Shown in pieces: positions 26,126 to 34,584 of a stretch of DNA of 49,288 nucleotides. The stretch covers positions 83,453-132,740 of the forward strand of contig CACOZT010000001.1 of NCBI GenBank assembly GCA_902631785.1. Direction: 5' to 3'. Position numbers and translations under genes: made by a program. Positions within the stretch are counted from its first letter, which is position 1; every line of letters starts with the position of its first letter. This DNA is from an uncultured SAR86 cluster bacterium (GTDB lineage Bacteria; Pseudomonadota; Gammaproteobacteria; Magnimaribacterales; D2472). The notes beneath the pieces were generated by a model. The model was not told the DNA's origin. It saw nothing but the letters and a program-made list of their open reading frames with translations, and did not search any database.

Positions 26126-27133
26126 TTAGGCGTAAACTTTGCCGAAATCATTTTCTAGAAAATCTTGCCAAGATAAAGATTCTTGTTTTACAAATCCATT
26201 TCCTTTCATTTTTCCATCAAGATACATTTTTAAAACACTACAAACACCAGAAGCTGTAGTTAATTGGATTGCGCTCAATTTATCATTTCCATAAATTTTT
26301 CTTAGGTAAGTTTTTTCCTGTAATACTCCATCAATCATGCCTATAACTTTAACAAAGAATATAATTACGTCATTCTTTGTTCTTGGTACTTCTTTATCAA
26401 AAAGCTTTTCAAGAACCTCTCTATTTTTTTTAAGGTGCAAGTCATTAAATAAAAACTTCATGTGGTTAACATGGCCTGGATATCTGATTGTTTTATAACT
26501 AAGATTTTCAACCTGATTTTCATAGGTTTCGCACATGGTGGCACATCCGCCGCTAGTGTTGAATGCCTCAAAACTTTCACCCTCAATAACAATTTTTTCT
26601 ATGCCTTCCAAAGGCATTAGTTTTACAGATTTACCCTCATAAATTGCATCTGCTTCATTGCAGTATTCATTTATTAGTCCATTAGTCGACCAACTTAAAT
26701 AATAGCTCATCTCATTTGTGGTAAATCTTGGCAGCGCACCAACTCGCATTAGAACCTCGTTTACGCTATCAAAGTCTTTCATCATAGATGCTGCACAGAT
26801 ATTTATAGCACCAGGGGCGAGTCCACACTGAGGCATTAATATATTTTTTGAATTTAAATTTTTTATAAAATCTGTTGTTTCAACATCTTCAGTTAAATCA
26901 AAATATGCTATGCCTTGCTCAGCGGCAATTTTTGCAATATTTTTATTAACCTTAAAAGGTCCAGCAGAAATGACAGCATCATTTCCTTTTAGGAAATCTT
27001 TTACTTGAGAGATGTCTAATGCATCAAATCCATCTTCTATATCTCCCTGATTAATTTCAAAATCTTTTTTAAGAAGCTGCTTGAGTGCCCAGCCAATATT
27101 GCCACTTCCAACAATTGCAATTTTAGTTTTCAT
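26126..27133 (-). CDS. Saccharopine/lysine-6-dehydrogenase-like oxidoreductase
   Basis: A 335-residue protein of the saccharopine dehydrogenase superfamily. The Rossmann motif is AIVGSGNIGWALKQLL, followed by VISAGPFKVNKNIAKIAAEQGIAYFDLTED, the conserved MPQCGLAPGAINI and a C-terminal domain with NTSGGCATMCET and KTIRYPGHVNHMKFL. The next upstream gene is an ALDH7 enzyme, so these two probably convert lysine or saccharopine to allysine and on to 2-aminoadipate. Lysine 6-dehydrogenase and saccharopine dehydrogenase cannot be separated by eye. ATG 27133 is preferred to TTG at 27136. It overlaps the ALDH gene by 11 bases. Confidence 0.78.
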   Translation of the reverse strand: MKTKIAIVGSGNIGWALKQLLKKDFEINQGDIEDGFDALDISQVKDFLKGNDAVISAGPFKVNKNIAKIAAEQGIAYFDLTEDVETTDFIKNLNSKNILMPQCGLAPGAINICAASMMKDFDSVNEVLMRVGALPRFTTNEMSYYLSWSTNGLINEYCNEADAIYEGKSVKLMPLEGIEKIVIEGESFEAFNTSGGCATMCETYENQVENLSYKTIRYPGHVNHMKFLFNDLHLKKNREVLEKLFDKEVPRTKNDVIIFFVKVIGMIDGVLQEKTYLRKIYGNDKLSAIQLTTASGVCSVLKMYLDGKMKGNGFVKQESLSWQDFLENDFGKVYA

Positions 27134-28496
27134 CAAATTCGACTCCCTGTGCTAACGGCAGTTCTTCACCATAGTTGATTGTGGCAGTAACTCTTCTCAT
27201 ATAATTTTTCCAGGCATCTGATCCAGACTCTCTACCGCCACCAGTATCTTTCTCTCCGCCAAAAGCACCACCAATCTCAGCTCCGCTTGTGCCAATGTTT
27301 ACATTAGCTATTCCACAGTCACTTCCCGATTCACTAAGAAATAGCTCAGACTCTCTAATATCGTTTGTAAAAATTGAACTACTTAATCCTTGTTTAACAT
27401 CATTTTGCATATGAATTGCATCTTTTATGTCTTCATAATTTTTTACATAAAGGATTGGTGCGAAGGTTTCTTGCATCATTTCATCCTCAATCTTCTCGAC
27501 CATTACCAATGCAGGTCTAACGTAATATTCATTTGGATCCTCAATTTCTAATCTTTCACCTCCAATAACATCAACACCTTTATCCCTAAGAGATTTCAAT
27601 ATTTCTTGCATCGTGTCATAGCTTTCTTTAGATATAAGTGGCCCAATCTGCGAGTTTTCTTTAGTTGGACATCCTATTATTAAATCATCAAAGCATTTTT
27701 CTAAACGTTGAACACAATCTTTATAGATGTCTTTATGAACAAACAATCTTCTCAAAGAAGTACACCTTTGACCGGTCGTACCACATGCCGAGAATGCAAT
27801 TCCTTTGATTGTTAGATCTAGGTCTGCTGATGGACAAACAATTGCTGCATTATTACCACCTAGTTCTAGAAGAATTTTTCCAAGCCTGGCCGAAACAATT
27901 GGAGCTATTTCTTTACCCATTTGAGTGCTTCCTGTAGCTGATACTAGATTGATTCTATTATCTTCACAAATAGCAACCGCCTCTTCTTTTCCTCCCTCGA
28001 ATATTTGCACTAAGTCAGCATAATCTCCACTTATCGAATCCCATGCTTTTTTTATGCCTATTGCACATCCGTTCGAGTGGGGACTTGGTTTCCAAATAAT
28101 GCTATTTCCGCATACTGCAGCTAGACAAAAATTCCAAGCAAACACAGCCATAGGAAAATTAAAAGCAGTAATACATCCAACAATTCCAATAGGGTGCCAT
28201 AATTCTTGGAGTCTATGATTTGGTCTTTCACTTGGCATTGTTAATCCATATAGTTGTCTGCTCAGACCAACCGCAAAGTCACACATATCAATTGCTTCTT
28301 GAACCTCTCCAAGTGATTCGGTTTTAATTTTTCTTGCCTCTTTTGTTATTAGCTCAGCAAGATTATCTTTCTCTTTCCTGAGCTCCTCTCCAAAAAGACG
28401 AATATATTCACCTCGTTGAGGTGCTGGTATTTTCATCCATTCTGAAGAAACTATTTGTGATTTTTTGACTACGTTATCATAGTTATTTTTGTTCAT
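27123..28496 (-). CDS. ALDH7-type aldehyde dehydrogenase (probable 2-aminoadipic semialdehyde dehydrogenase)
   Basis: A 457-residue NAD-dependent aldehyde dehydrogenase. The antiquitin/AmaB pattern is visible in MPSERPNHRLQELWHPIGIVGCITAFNFP. The general-base glutamate is in LLELGGNNAAI and the catalytic cysteine in GQRCTSLRRLFVHK; the C-terminal FGGEKDTGGGRESGSDAWKNYMRR is also ALDH7-like. The family oxidises allysine (2-aminoadipic semialdehyde), and its overlapping partner is a lysine/saccharopine dehydrogenase-like gene. I chose ATG 28496; a start 15 bases further upstream is possible. It is slightly shorter at the N-terminus than typical ALDH7 (about 500). Confidence 0.87.
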   Translation of the reverse strand: MNKNNYDNVVKKSQIVSSEWMKIPAPQRGEYIRLFGEELRKEKDNLAELITKEARKIKTESLGEVQEAIDMCDFAVGLSRQLYGLTMPSERPNHRLQELWHPIGIVGCITAFNFPMAVFAWNFCLAAVCGNSIIWKPSPHSNGCAIGIKKAWDSISGDYADLVQIFEGGKEEAVAICEDNRINLVSATGSTQMGKEIAPIVSARLGKILLELGGNNAAIVCPSADLDLTIKGIAFSACGTTGQRCTSLRRLFVHKDIYKDCVQRLEKCFDDLIIGCPTKENSQIGPLISKESYDTMQEILKSLRDKGVDVIGGERLEIEDPNEYYVRPALVMVEKIEDEMMQETFAPILYVKNYEDIKDAIHMQNDVKQGLSSSIFTNDIRESELFLSESGSDCGIANVNIGTSGAEIGGAFGGEKDTGGGRESGSDAWKNYMRRVTATINYGEELPLAQGVEFDEN

Positions 28497-28586
28497 AAGA
28501 AAATATAGCAACCAAAATATGCTCTCCCTACAGTGTTAATTTTACTATAGTCTGTGAGCTAAAAGTAAAAAGATGATTTTCTATTA

Positions 28587-28898
28587 CTAAAGGATCTTAT
28601 GCTTACCTTGGAGAATTTCGATATACATCTTGTAATCACCAATAAAACTATAAAAAGGATATGAGAATGTTGCAGGCTTATTTTTTTCTATAAAAAAATG
28701 TCCAATCCATGCAAAACCATAACCAGATAAAAGTGCATACAATATAAATAGAAAGTTAAAGGATAATAAAAATTTAATTAAAAAATATATGCTCAAACTT
28801 GTGCCAATAAAATGCATTAATTTTGTATGTTTGTTGTCGTGCTCCTCAATATAGTAAGGATAAAATTCACTAAAACTTTTATATTTTTTCTCTTCCAT
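28587..28898 (-). CDS. Mpo1-like (DUF962) small membrane protein
   Basis: A 103-residue protein of the DUF962/Mpo1 family. Conserved blocks are FSEFYPYYIEEHDNKHTKLMHFIGT and GYGFAWIGHFFIEKNKPATFSYP, which contribute histidines; two hydrophobic spans lie near 35-55 and 58-72. Yeast Mpo1 is an iron dioxygenase in alpha-oxidation of 2-hydroxy fatty acids; bacterial roles are untested. It begins three bases after the His-rich secreted protein's stop, so the two are likely co-transcribed. Confidence 0.85.
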   Translation of the reverse strand: MEEKKYKSFSEFYPYYIEEHDNKHTKLMHFIGTSLSIYFLIKFLLSFNFLFILYALLSGYGFAWIGHFFIEKNKPATFSYPFYSFIGDYKMYIEILQGKHKIL

Positions 28899-28901
28899 AA
28901 T

Positions 28902-29528
28902 CTATTTAGGCGCTGCTTCGGGTTGAAACATGTAATAGCCCTCAAATGGGATCATTAAATGCGCATATGGAGTTCCTTTAAACATTTGATAGGGTTCTCC
29001 AGTTGTAAAATCAGTTGTAAAGTTTTCAATAGTTTTTGTATCTTTTGGCATTAGCATTAAATGCGGTCCAGACTCAATAAAATGATTCATTTTGATAGCA
29101 TTCTCTTTATTCCCACCATATAGTGACGAAACCCTATTATCCTCTCCGACATCTCCATGCAACATCCAAATATATGCATCTCGCTTCATGTCTGGTTGTG
29201 TTCCATTTACGTAAGCCTCTACCCACTTAAACCCTTCGATGTCAGCACATGATGCATTTGTATCTTGAGCATCTTTATATCCTTCTTTTGGCATTGGTCT
29301 TCCTGGAGAGCAAGTCCAACCATTTGTGCCTTCTTTTATAACCTTGCCATCATATGTTGCAACTGATGCAAAATCTCCAATAAACGAAGGAGCAGCAGTT
29401 GATAAGGTTTTTATTAACCATTCTTTTGATTTACCGTCTTTTGTATGGTGATCTCCATGCTCATGATGACCAGCTGAAACATTTATAACAAATAGAAAAG
29501 CTATTAAGCTTACAAACTTAAATTTCAT
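28902..29528 (-). CDS. Secreted protein with His-rich mature N-terminus, unknown
   Basis: A 208-residue protein with a signal peptide (residues about 1-19, ending NVSA). The predicted mature protein starts GHHEHGDHH, six histidines in... five of the first nine residues being His, which could bind a metal. Two cysteines (TCSP and SCAD) may form a disulfide. Later blocks are YIWMLHGDVGEDNRVSSLYGG and ESGPHLMLMPKDTKTIENF. I do not recognise a characterised family. An AGGGG ribosome site seven bases before ATG is part of a longer motif that recurs upstream of the beta-helix gene. The Mpo1-like gene follows at three bases. Confidence 0.75.
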   Translation of the reverse strand: MKFKFVSLIAFLFVINVSAGHHEHGDHHTKDGKSKEWLIKTLSTAAPSFIGDFASVATYDGKVIKEGTNGWTCSPGRPMPKEGYKDAQDTNASCADIEGFKWVEAYVNGTQPDMKRDAYIWMLHGDVGEDNRVSSLYGGNKENAIKMNHFIESGPHLMLMPKDTKTIENFTTDFTTGEPYQMFKGTPYAHLMIPFEGYYMFQPEAAPK

Positions 29529-29533
29529 ATATT

Positions 29534-29556
29534 TTCCCCTATATATAATTATTATT
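29534..29556 (-). promoter_or_regulatory. Upstream motif copy 1 (ATTATATATAGGGGAA core)
   Basis: On the minus strand the core is ATTATATATAGGGGAA, ending six bases before the ATG of the His-rich secreted protein. The GGGG part serves as its likely ribosome site; the TATATA part could be a -10 element. The 23-base block matches the block at 34524-34546 at 20 positions. It lies in the 63-base gap after the beta-lactamase-like gene. Confidence 0.45.
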
Positions 29557-29591
29557 TATTCTAAAAAAGAAATTGATTGAATTCAAATAAA

Positions 29592-30797
29592 TTAATTAAC
29601 AGTGCTCTCAATATGTTTAGAAATACTTCTAAACATAGCGACATGTGCTGCTTTTGAGTACTCCCTCTCTGACCTAAATCTATGATTTGAAGAAGTCTTT
29701 GCTATAACAACATTTGAAACTGGATTTACATAAATAAACTGGTTAAAAATGCCGTGAGCAGTGAAATCAGTTATTGGATCTCCGGGAACCCACCATTGAT
29801 AACCATAACCCCATTCATTTGAGGAAAGTTCTCCTGCATTTGGCATTAAATGAGGAGCATCTGGAGTATGAGATTTTGAAACCCAGTCTCTAGGAACAAT
29901 TTGTTCGCCCTCCCAACTTCCCTCATTAAGATATAATTGCCCGAATTTAGCAAAATCTCGCAGAGTTGCATTTAAGCCACCAAGCGCCATATCAGTACCA
30001 GTATTATCAGCAATGTAGTAAGCATCACTTTCTGTTCCTAATTTGCTCCATATTCTCTTATATAAATATTCTCTTAATGGCATATCAGTAACTGATTCAA
30101 GAATCATGCCTAAAACCTGTGTATCAATACTCACGTAATGATTGTATGTTCCCTGTTCTCTTCCATTTTTCAGTGTCTTAGCAAAATCTCTAAATGATGA
30201 CCCTCTAGCGGTTGCTCTTGCAAATCTATTTATGTCTGAATTTGGATCAGCATAATCCTCATTAAATTCTATGCCTGAAGACATTTGAAGAAGATTTTTA
30301 ATTTTTACATCTTCATAGCCAGTTCCATCAAAATCATCAAGATATTTTGAGACTTCGTCATCGATACTCTCTATAAGACCCTCATCAACAGCTATACCAA
30401 AAAGAGCTGATAGGTATGATTTTGAAACTGAAAAAGCAATATGTTTACTATCTTTGGTGTTTCCATTCCAGTAGTTTTCAAAAAGCATTTTACCGTTATG
30501 CAAAATTATCAGGCCATCTGTATGAAAATGATCTAATCCATCTAATAAATTTAATTCATCTCCTTCAAAAACGTAAGATTCTGGTAAATCATATTCTTTT
30601 TTTTCAAAAATATAAGGCTTTTCTGATGCGGGTATTGGTGAAGATGTCTCAAAAATTTTATCAATACTAATAAAGTTTTTAGCTATTGATTTTTCATTAT
30701 ATAAGTTTGCTAATTTATAAACCCTAACAATATTAGGGCTATAAATTGCCAAGCTAAGAATCAATAGTGCCAATACTGCTGCAAAAAATTTACTCAT
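29592..30797 (-). CDS. Beta-lactamase-fold serine hydrolase, membrane anchored
   Basis: A 401-residue class C beta-lactamase/6-aminohexanoate-hydrolase-type protein. A hydrophobic segment at about 5-20 acts as signal anchor. The nucleophile motif SxxK is S123-V-S-K126 in HIAFSVSKSYLSA. The tyrosine motif is near residue 214 (GTYNHYVSIDTQ), and WGYGYQWWVPGD with HGIFNQFIYVNP lies near the third motif. Such proteins are usually esterases or peptidases, not antibiotic-resistance enzymes. It is 18 bases after the cupin gene, same strand. Confidence 0.85.
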   Translation of the reverse strand: MSKFFAAVLALLILSLAIYSPNIVRVYKLANLYNEKSIAKNFISIDKIFETSSPIPASEKPYIFEKKEYDLPESYVFEGDELNLLDGLDHFHTDGLIILHNGKMLFENYWNGNTKDSKHIAFSVSKSYLSALFGIAVDEGLIESIDDEVSKYLDDFDGTGYEDVKIKNLLQMSSGIEFNEDYADPNSDINRFARATARGSSFRDFAKTLKNGREQGTYNHYVSIDTQVLGMILESVTDMPLREYLYKRIWSKLGTESDAYYIADNTGTDMALGGLNATLRDFAKFGQLYLNEGSWEGEQIVPRDWVSKSHTPDAPHLMPNAGELSSNEWGYGYQWWVPGDPITDFTAHGIFNQFIYVNPVSNVVIAKTSSNHRFRSEREYSKAAHVAMFRSISKHIESTVN

Positions 30798-30815
30798 AAG
30801 TTGTATCTCCCTAAA

Positions 30816-31175
30816 CTATATCCATTGGTCATTTGGAGCAGTCAATTCATCAATCTTGTCACCAGTATTAACTATTCCTCTTGGCTCTACTAACATTATA
30901 CTTGCTTCATCATTTGCATAGGGTCTATGCTTTGTTCCTTTTGGTACAACTATCATTTCACCCTTTTCAAGTTTAATTGTCTCAGCCTCAAACTCAATAA
31001 ACATTTCCCCATCCATGACAATGAATACTTCATCTGTATCATTATGCTCATGCCAAATGAAATCATTTTGAATTTTGACTAATTTGAATTGGTAATCATT
31101 AAGCTCAGCTATGACTTTGGGCGACCATTGATCTGTGAACTTTTGAAATTTATTTTTAAAATTAATTTTTTTCAT
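30816..31175 (-). CDS. Cupin-domain protein
   Basis: A 119-residue single-domain cupin. Motif 1 is WHEHNDTDEVFIVMDGEM, with two His and one Glu as likely metal ligands, and motif 2 is PKGTKHRPYA with a third His. All four usual ligands are present. The substrate is unknown; related proteins are annotated as mannose-6-phosphate isomerase-like cupins. The ATG overlaps the DUF2147 stop by one base (TAATG). Confidence 0.87.
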   Translation of the reverse strand: MKKINFKNKFQKFTDQWSPKVIAELNDYQFKLVKIQNDFIWHEHNDTDEVFIVMDGEMFIEFEAETIKLEKGEMIVVPKGTKHRPYANDEASIMLVEPRGIVNTGDKIDELTAPNDQWI

Positions 31176-31666
31176 TAGAGTATTTCTTTTAGTTCAACCT
31201 TCTTTGTTCCATCATCACTATATTTGATTGTTATGGGTTTCCATTCCTCATGACCACACATTCTTAGCAAACAGCCTTCCACTTTTAAATTTCCATTTTG
31301 TAATAAATAAATGTTTGATTTAAAAACTCTTCCTCTGCCGGGATCATAAATCTTACCGCCAGATAGTTTCTCTACACCATCAGTATATTTGAAGCCGCTT
31401 ATTAAATTGATACCCACGATACTTCTATCTCTTAAGGATTTTTCCTTATTGTTCTTATCAAGAATTGATTTTTGGTCTATTCCATCATCAACAAAAATAT
31501 GTTCTATGGTTGCACATAATTCTTTTTCACACTCATTTACCAAAACAATGGATTGAGAAGTTAACCAATATCCAATCATTGAATGATTGCTTTCAGAATG
31601 TAAATTTAAAGATAAAAGTATTGTTAAATTAATAATATAAATTCTATTTAAGTTTCTTTTAAACAT
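31175..31666 (-). CDS. DUF2147-family secreted protein
   Basis: A 163-residue protein with an N-terminal signal peptide (to about residue 24). The family pattern is present: MIGYWLTSQSIVLVNECEKELCATIEHI, then KIYDPGRGRVFKSNIYLLQNGNLKVEGCLLRMCGHEEWKPI. The paired cysteines probably form a disulfide in the periplasm. No function is established for DUF2147. It overlaps the upstream lipoprotein gene by eight bases and the cupin by one. Confidence 0.82.
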   Translation of the reverse strand: MFKRNLNRIYIINLTILLSLNLHSESNHSMIGYWLTSQSIVLVNECEKELCATIEHIFVDDGIDQKSILDKNNKEKSLRDRSIVGINLISGFKYTDGVEKLSGGKIYDPGRGRVFKSNIYLLQNGNLKVEGCLLRMCGHEEWKPITIKYSDDGTKKVELKEIL

Positions 31667-32228
31667 TTGATACTTTTTTCAATATATCTTTAATTTTAGT
31701 CTCTAATACGTTTTTCGATAAGCATATTCTGTATGGATTATCGCTGTATACAGGATTGCCTACTAATAATTCCTTGGGTGTATTGGATTTGAATCTCCAT
31801 CTAGTTCCTGTTTCTTTTGAATAAAAAATGTATTTGATTTCGTCATTACTAATTTGATACAAATCGTCTTGATTAGTTATTGTAAGAGCGATTACAGCTT
31901 CTAAATATGAACCAAATATTCTATCAATGTATCTAACGTAAATTTCATTATTCATAAATCCGCAATCAATGTAGTTAGTAATTTCTTCTCCCTCAAAACG
32001 AATTGTATTTTCTGAAAAGATATCTATTTCGGTATTAAATATTTTTGATAGCTCTTCACTTATATTTATAAGAGATTTGTCAGTAAAAGTATTTTCAACA
32101 ATATCCATTCTGGAATATGTTTCTACTGATGGTGGTTTATAAATATTTTTAGATTCTTCAATTTCACACGAGTATAGAAAAATAATTACAGATGCTATAA
32201 CAAAAATATTACATCGTTTTAAAGTCAA
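31659..32228 (-). CDS. Unknown lipoprotein in the beta-helix/diheme operon
   Basis: An 189-residue lipoprotein. I chose TTG at 32228-32226, which overlaps the diheme gene's TGA (TTGA), gives the signal MTLKRCNIFVIASVIIFLYSC with Cys21, and has GGTGA seven bases upstream. A GTG 21 bases upstream is also in frame but adds an unlikely charged extension. The mature part is acidic and has no domain I recognise; it contains YIDCGFMNNEIYVRYI and WRFKSNTPKEL. It overlaps DUF2147 by eight bases. Confidence 0.72.
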   Translation of the reverse strand: MTLKRCNIFVIASVIIFLYSCEIEESKNIYKPPSVETYSRMDIVENTFTDKSLINISEELSKIFNTEIDIFSENTIRFEGEEITNYIDCGFMNNEIYVRYIDRIFGSYLEAVIALTITNQDDLYQISNDEIKYIFYSKETGTRWRFKSNTPKELLVGNPVYSDNPYRICLSKNVLETKIKDILKKVSNV

Positions 32229-33262
32229 TCTTCCATCACCATTATCCACTCTCTTACCATTTCTACTGCTTCAGTATGTGAAAGAGCTCTTCCAGACTCT
32301 GGCATCATTACCCCTGGATCAAGAGAGATCATTCTATGTAGTAGAATTGATTCTTCTGGCTTACCTGGAACAATTGAATATTTTAAGCCCCCGCTACCTC
32401 TACCTGTTGCAACGGGTTTTTTATATAAACCCAGGTGTATCTTTCTAGTTTCATCAAGATGAAGATAGAGCCCAGTTGAATTGGCATTTCCTGTCGGTGA
32501 ATGACAATGTCCACAATTTACATCTAAATAAGAACGAACTCTGTCATTAATGTTCTCATTTTCGTCTGTCCAGTCAACTGGTGAAACTAGCTCCATGGGA
32601 TAATCATCTATTATTTGTCTATTCATCCAATATGTTAGTTGATTAAATTCTCCTTCTTTAAAATCAAACTTTTTGTTTAGGTTTCTAGCCTTTGGCCCAA
32701 TAGGAGTAATTTTGTCTTTGGCGGCATGACATTCCTTGCACTGATTTACATTTGGCACACGATATCTTACGTCCCTGTCATTACCCATAAAATCAGTCCA
32801 TGAAACATTAATAGTTTTCCCAGCAATTTTCTTAAATGCCTCATTTTGTTCTTCATTCCATGCATAAGATACTGCCTCCCATCCATTCTCTTTCCTAAGT
32901 AAAAGTCTTGTCTCTAAAAGATTCATTCCAAGTTCAGGATCTCTTTCATCAACAGGATAATAAAATGTCTTAATTAGAGCAGAGCCAACAGGGAAATTAA
33001 ATACCCAATTCTCCTCATATTTAGCTTGTTTGCCACCTGGAACATATACCCATCTCTGTTTATAAGAATAATCAGAAAATAAAGTTGATATAAGTTCATA
33101 CGGTATTACATTCTCGTGGGGCACTTGTGCTGAGTCATCAAGAAAAAAACCAAATTCTGATAGTTTTGATGGAAATGAATCTGAAATAATAAGATTATCA
33201 TTAACCGCATTTAGCCTGGTGCACAGAATAAGCACTAGCAAAAACTGAAATTTCTTTTTCAT
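32225..33262 (-). CDS. Diheme c-type cytochrome-like protein (SO2930/HNE_0200 family)
   Basis: A 345-residue exported protein (signal peptide to about residue 19). Two heme-binding motifs are visible: CKECH at 175-179 and CGHCH at 250-254. Conserved family segments are SDYSYKQRWVYVPGGKQAKY, NFPVGSALIKTFYYPVD, ETRLLLRKENGWEAVSYAWNEEQNEA and GGLKYSIVPGKPEESILLHRM with MPESGRALSHTEAVEMV. The upstream gene five bases away is a parallel beta-helix protein; I recall these two families being described as a conserved pair of unknown function. AGGGA precedes the ATG. Confidence 0.86.
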   Translation of the reverse strand: MKKKFQFLLVLILCTRLNAVNDNLIISDSFPSKLSEFGFFLDDSAQVPHENVIPYELISTLFSDYSYKQRWVYVPGGKQAKYEENWVFNFPVGSALIKTFYYPVDERDPELGMNLLETRLLLRKENGWEAVSYAWNEEQNEAFKKIAGKTINVSWTDFMGNDRDVRYRVPNVNQCKECHAAKDKITPIGPKARNLNKKFDFKEGEFNQLTYWMNRQIIDDYPMELVSPVDWTDENENINDRVRSYLDVNCGHCHSPTGNANSTGLYLHLDETRKIHLGLYKKPVATGRGSGGLKYSIVPGKPEESILLHRMISLDPGVMMPESGRALSHTEAVEMVREWIMVMED

Positions 33263-33267
33263 TATCC

Positions 33268-34488
33268 CTATATACCGTCTATTACAATCGGTTCCAGTGG
33301 ATTAATGACCCCTTTAAATTCTTTTTTCTCTGTTCGAACAGGATTCGAAAATCCTAACATATACTTTATTGGACTAATTGTTAGAAAACTAACATCGCTA
33401 TTTTCGTCCACCTTTAACTTGTCTTCTTTTGGTTGCCCAAATATCATCTGAGAGACTGGTACAACACCATCCCAAAAAATATCTGGCATATTTCCCTCAC
33501 TAATTTCAAATAATGCTTTTGCTAAATCCCCTGTTTCAACATCTGGATCAAAACCTCCAGGACCATAAGTATTATTATGAATTTGGATCCTTCTAGGATG
33601 AGGATAATAATTAGGATCATCTGTTTCGTCAGAGTATGAAACAATTGAGAGATTGACTGTTCCATTTCCACTCATAACATTATTAAAAACTTCAACATCT
33701 GAGTTTGCCATAATTATGATGCCTGTTCCTCTTGGCACCTCACCAACGATATTTCCCTCAGGAGCAAAATTATCAGTATCATTATCAACTGACTTATTAT
33801 CAAAAACTCTAATATGATGCCCGCCCTGTTGAGGTAGGTCTGGTAAATCAAATATTAAAATGCCGCCAGTATTGTGCGAAGCTAAATTGTTATATACATC
33901 GGCATAATATGAGTTTTCGATCTCAATTCCAGCAACGTTATATTGAGCAATGCTATTTCTTACAATAATATTCTTGGATTGCCCTACATAGATTCCAGCA
34001 TCGGAAGCTCCAATTGCAACACAACCATCAATAAGCACATCTTCAGACTCAACTGGATAAAAACCATATGCGCCGTTTGTGCTTTTTGGGCCGCCTGTCC
34101 ACTCTGTTCTCAGATTAATCATATTGATGCCCTTTGATCCAATTACTTTAAGCGCATCGCCTTTTGCATCCAAAATAGCAAAGTCCTTCAAGGTTACTCC
34201 ATTAGATGTTACTAAAAATCCTTGTGCTCCTGATTGTTGGTTCTTAAAATCCAGAATAGTTTCATTCATTCCTTCGCCAATTACCGTCACATCATCAACA
34301 TCCAACGACAAGCCATCCTCAAATAAATAATAGCCAGACTTTATTAATAGCGTGTCACCTTCTGACATTAAAATAAGTGCTTCTTGAAGGTCTTCTTGAG
34401 CATTCTCACCAGGGCCAATAATTATTTCTTTAGCCTGAAAATGAGCAGAAAATAGCATGAGTGCAAATAGCACGCATAAACTATTCAA
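33268..34488 (-). CDS. Secreted parallel beta-helix repeat protein
   Basis: A 406-residue protein with a signal peptide (to about residue 19, HFQA), then repeated beta-helix rungs: DVTVIGEGMNETILDFK, GVTLKDFAILDAKGDALKV, DVLIDGCVAIGASDAGIYVG, NIIVRNSIAQYNVAGIEIE, ADVYNNLASHNTGGILIF and DVEVFNNVMSGNGTVNLSI. It is the partner family (TIGR03805-like) of the diheme protein downstream. Pectate-lyase-like catalysis is possible but not shown. The only start with a full signal peptide is TTG 34488, without a clear ribosome site. The leader carries the shared motif and an inverted repeat. Confidence 0.84.
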   Translation of the reverse strand: MNSLCVLFALMLFSAHFQAKEIIIGPGENAQEDLQEALILMSEGDTLLIKSGYYLFEDGLSLDVDDVTVIGEGMNETILDFKNQQSGAQGFLVTSNGVTLKDFAILDAKGDALKVIGSKGINMINLRTEWTGGPKSTNGAYGFYPVESEDVLIDGCVAIGASDAGIYVGQSKNIIVRNSIAQYNVAGIEIENSYYADVYNNLASHNTGGILIFDLPDLPQQGGHHIRVFDNKSVDNDTDNFAPEGNIVGEVPRGTGIIIMANSDVEVFNNVMSGNGTVNLSIVSYSDETDDPNYYPHPRRIQIHNNTYGPGGFDPDVETGDLAKALFEISEGNMPDIFWDGVVPVSQMIFGQPKEDKLKVDENSDVSFLTISPIKYMLGFSNPVRTEKKEFKGVINPLEPIVIDGI

Positions 34489-34523
34489 GATATTTTTTTT
34501 AAAATTATTTAAAAAAATATTTA

Positions 34524-34557
34524 TTCCCCTATATGTAATTTCTATTGTATTAGAAAT
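34524..34557 (-). promoter_or_regulatory. Upstream motif copy 2 with adjacent inverted repeat
   Basis: The minus-strand core ATTACATATAGGGGAA (34524-34539) differs from copy 1 (29534-29549) at one of 16 bases. Here it lies 36 bases before the beta-helix start, too far to be its ribosome site, so it is more likely a promoter or operator element. Just upstream an inverted repeat ATTTCTA/TAGAAAT (34538-34544 and 34551-34557, six-base loop) overlaps its edge. Confidence 0.45.
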
Positions 34558-34584
34558 ATTCGATAGAACAAAGAAAAGAGTTAA

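Noticed and set aside
29592-30797. Beta-lactamase antibiotic resistance gene
   Set aside because: It has the SxxK and Tyr motifs of the fold, but neighbours and length match the broad serine-hydrolase group; no evidence ties it to resistance.
33330-33341. CTGTTCGAACAG, a perfect 12-base palindrome that resembles a LexA-type or tRNA T-loop sequence
   Set aside because: It lies inside the beta-helix coding sequence, its half-site spacing does not fit the gammaproteobacterial LexA box, and no cloverleaf can be drawn.
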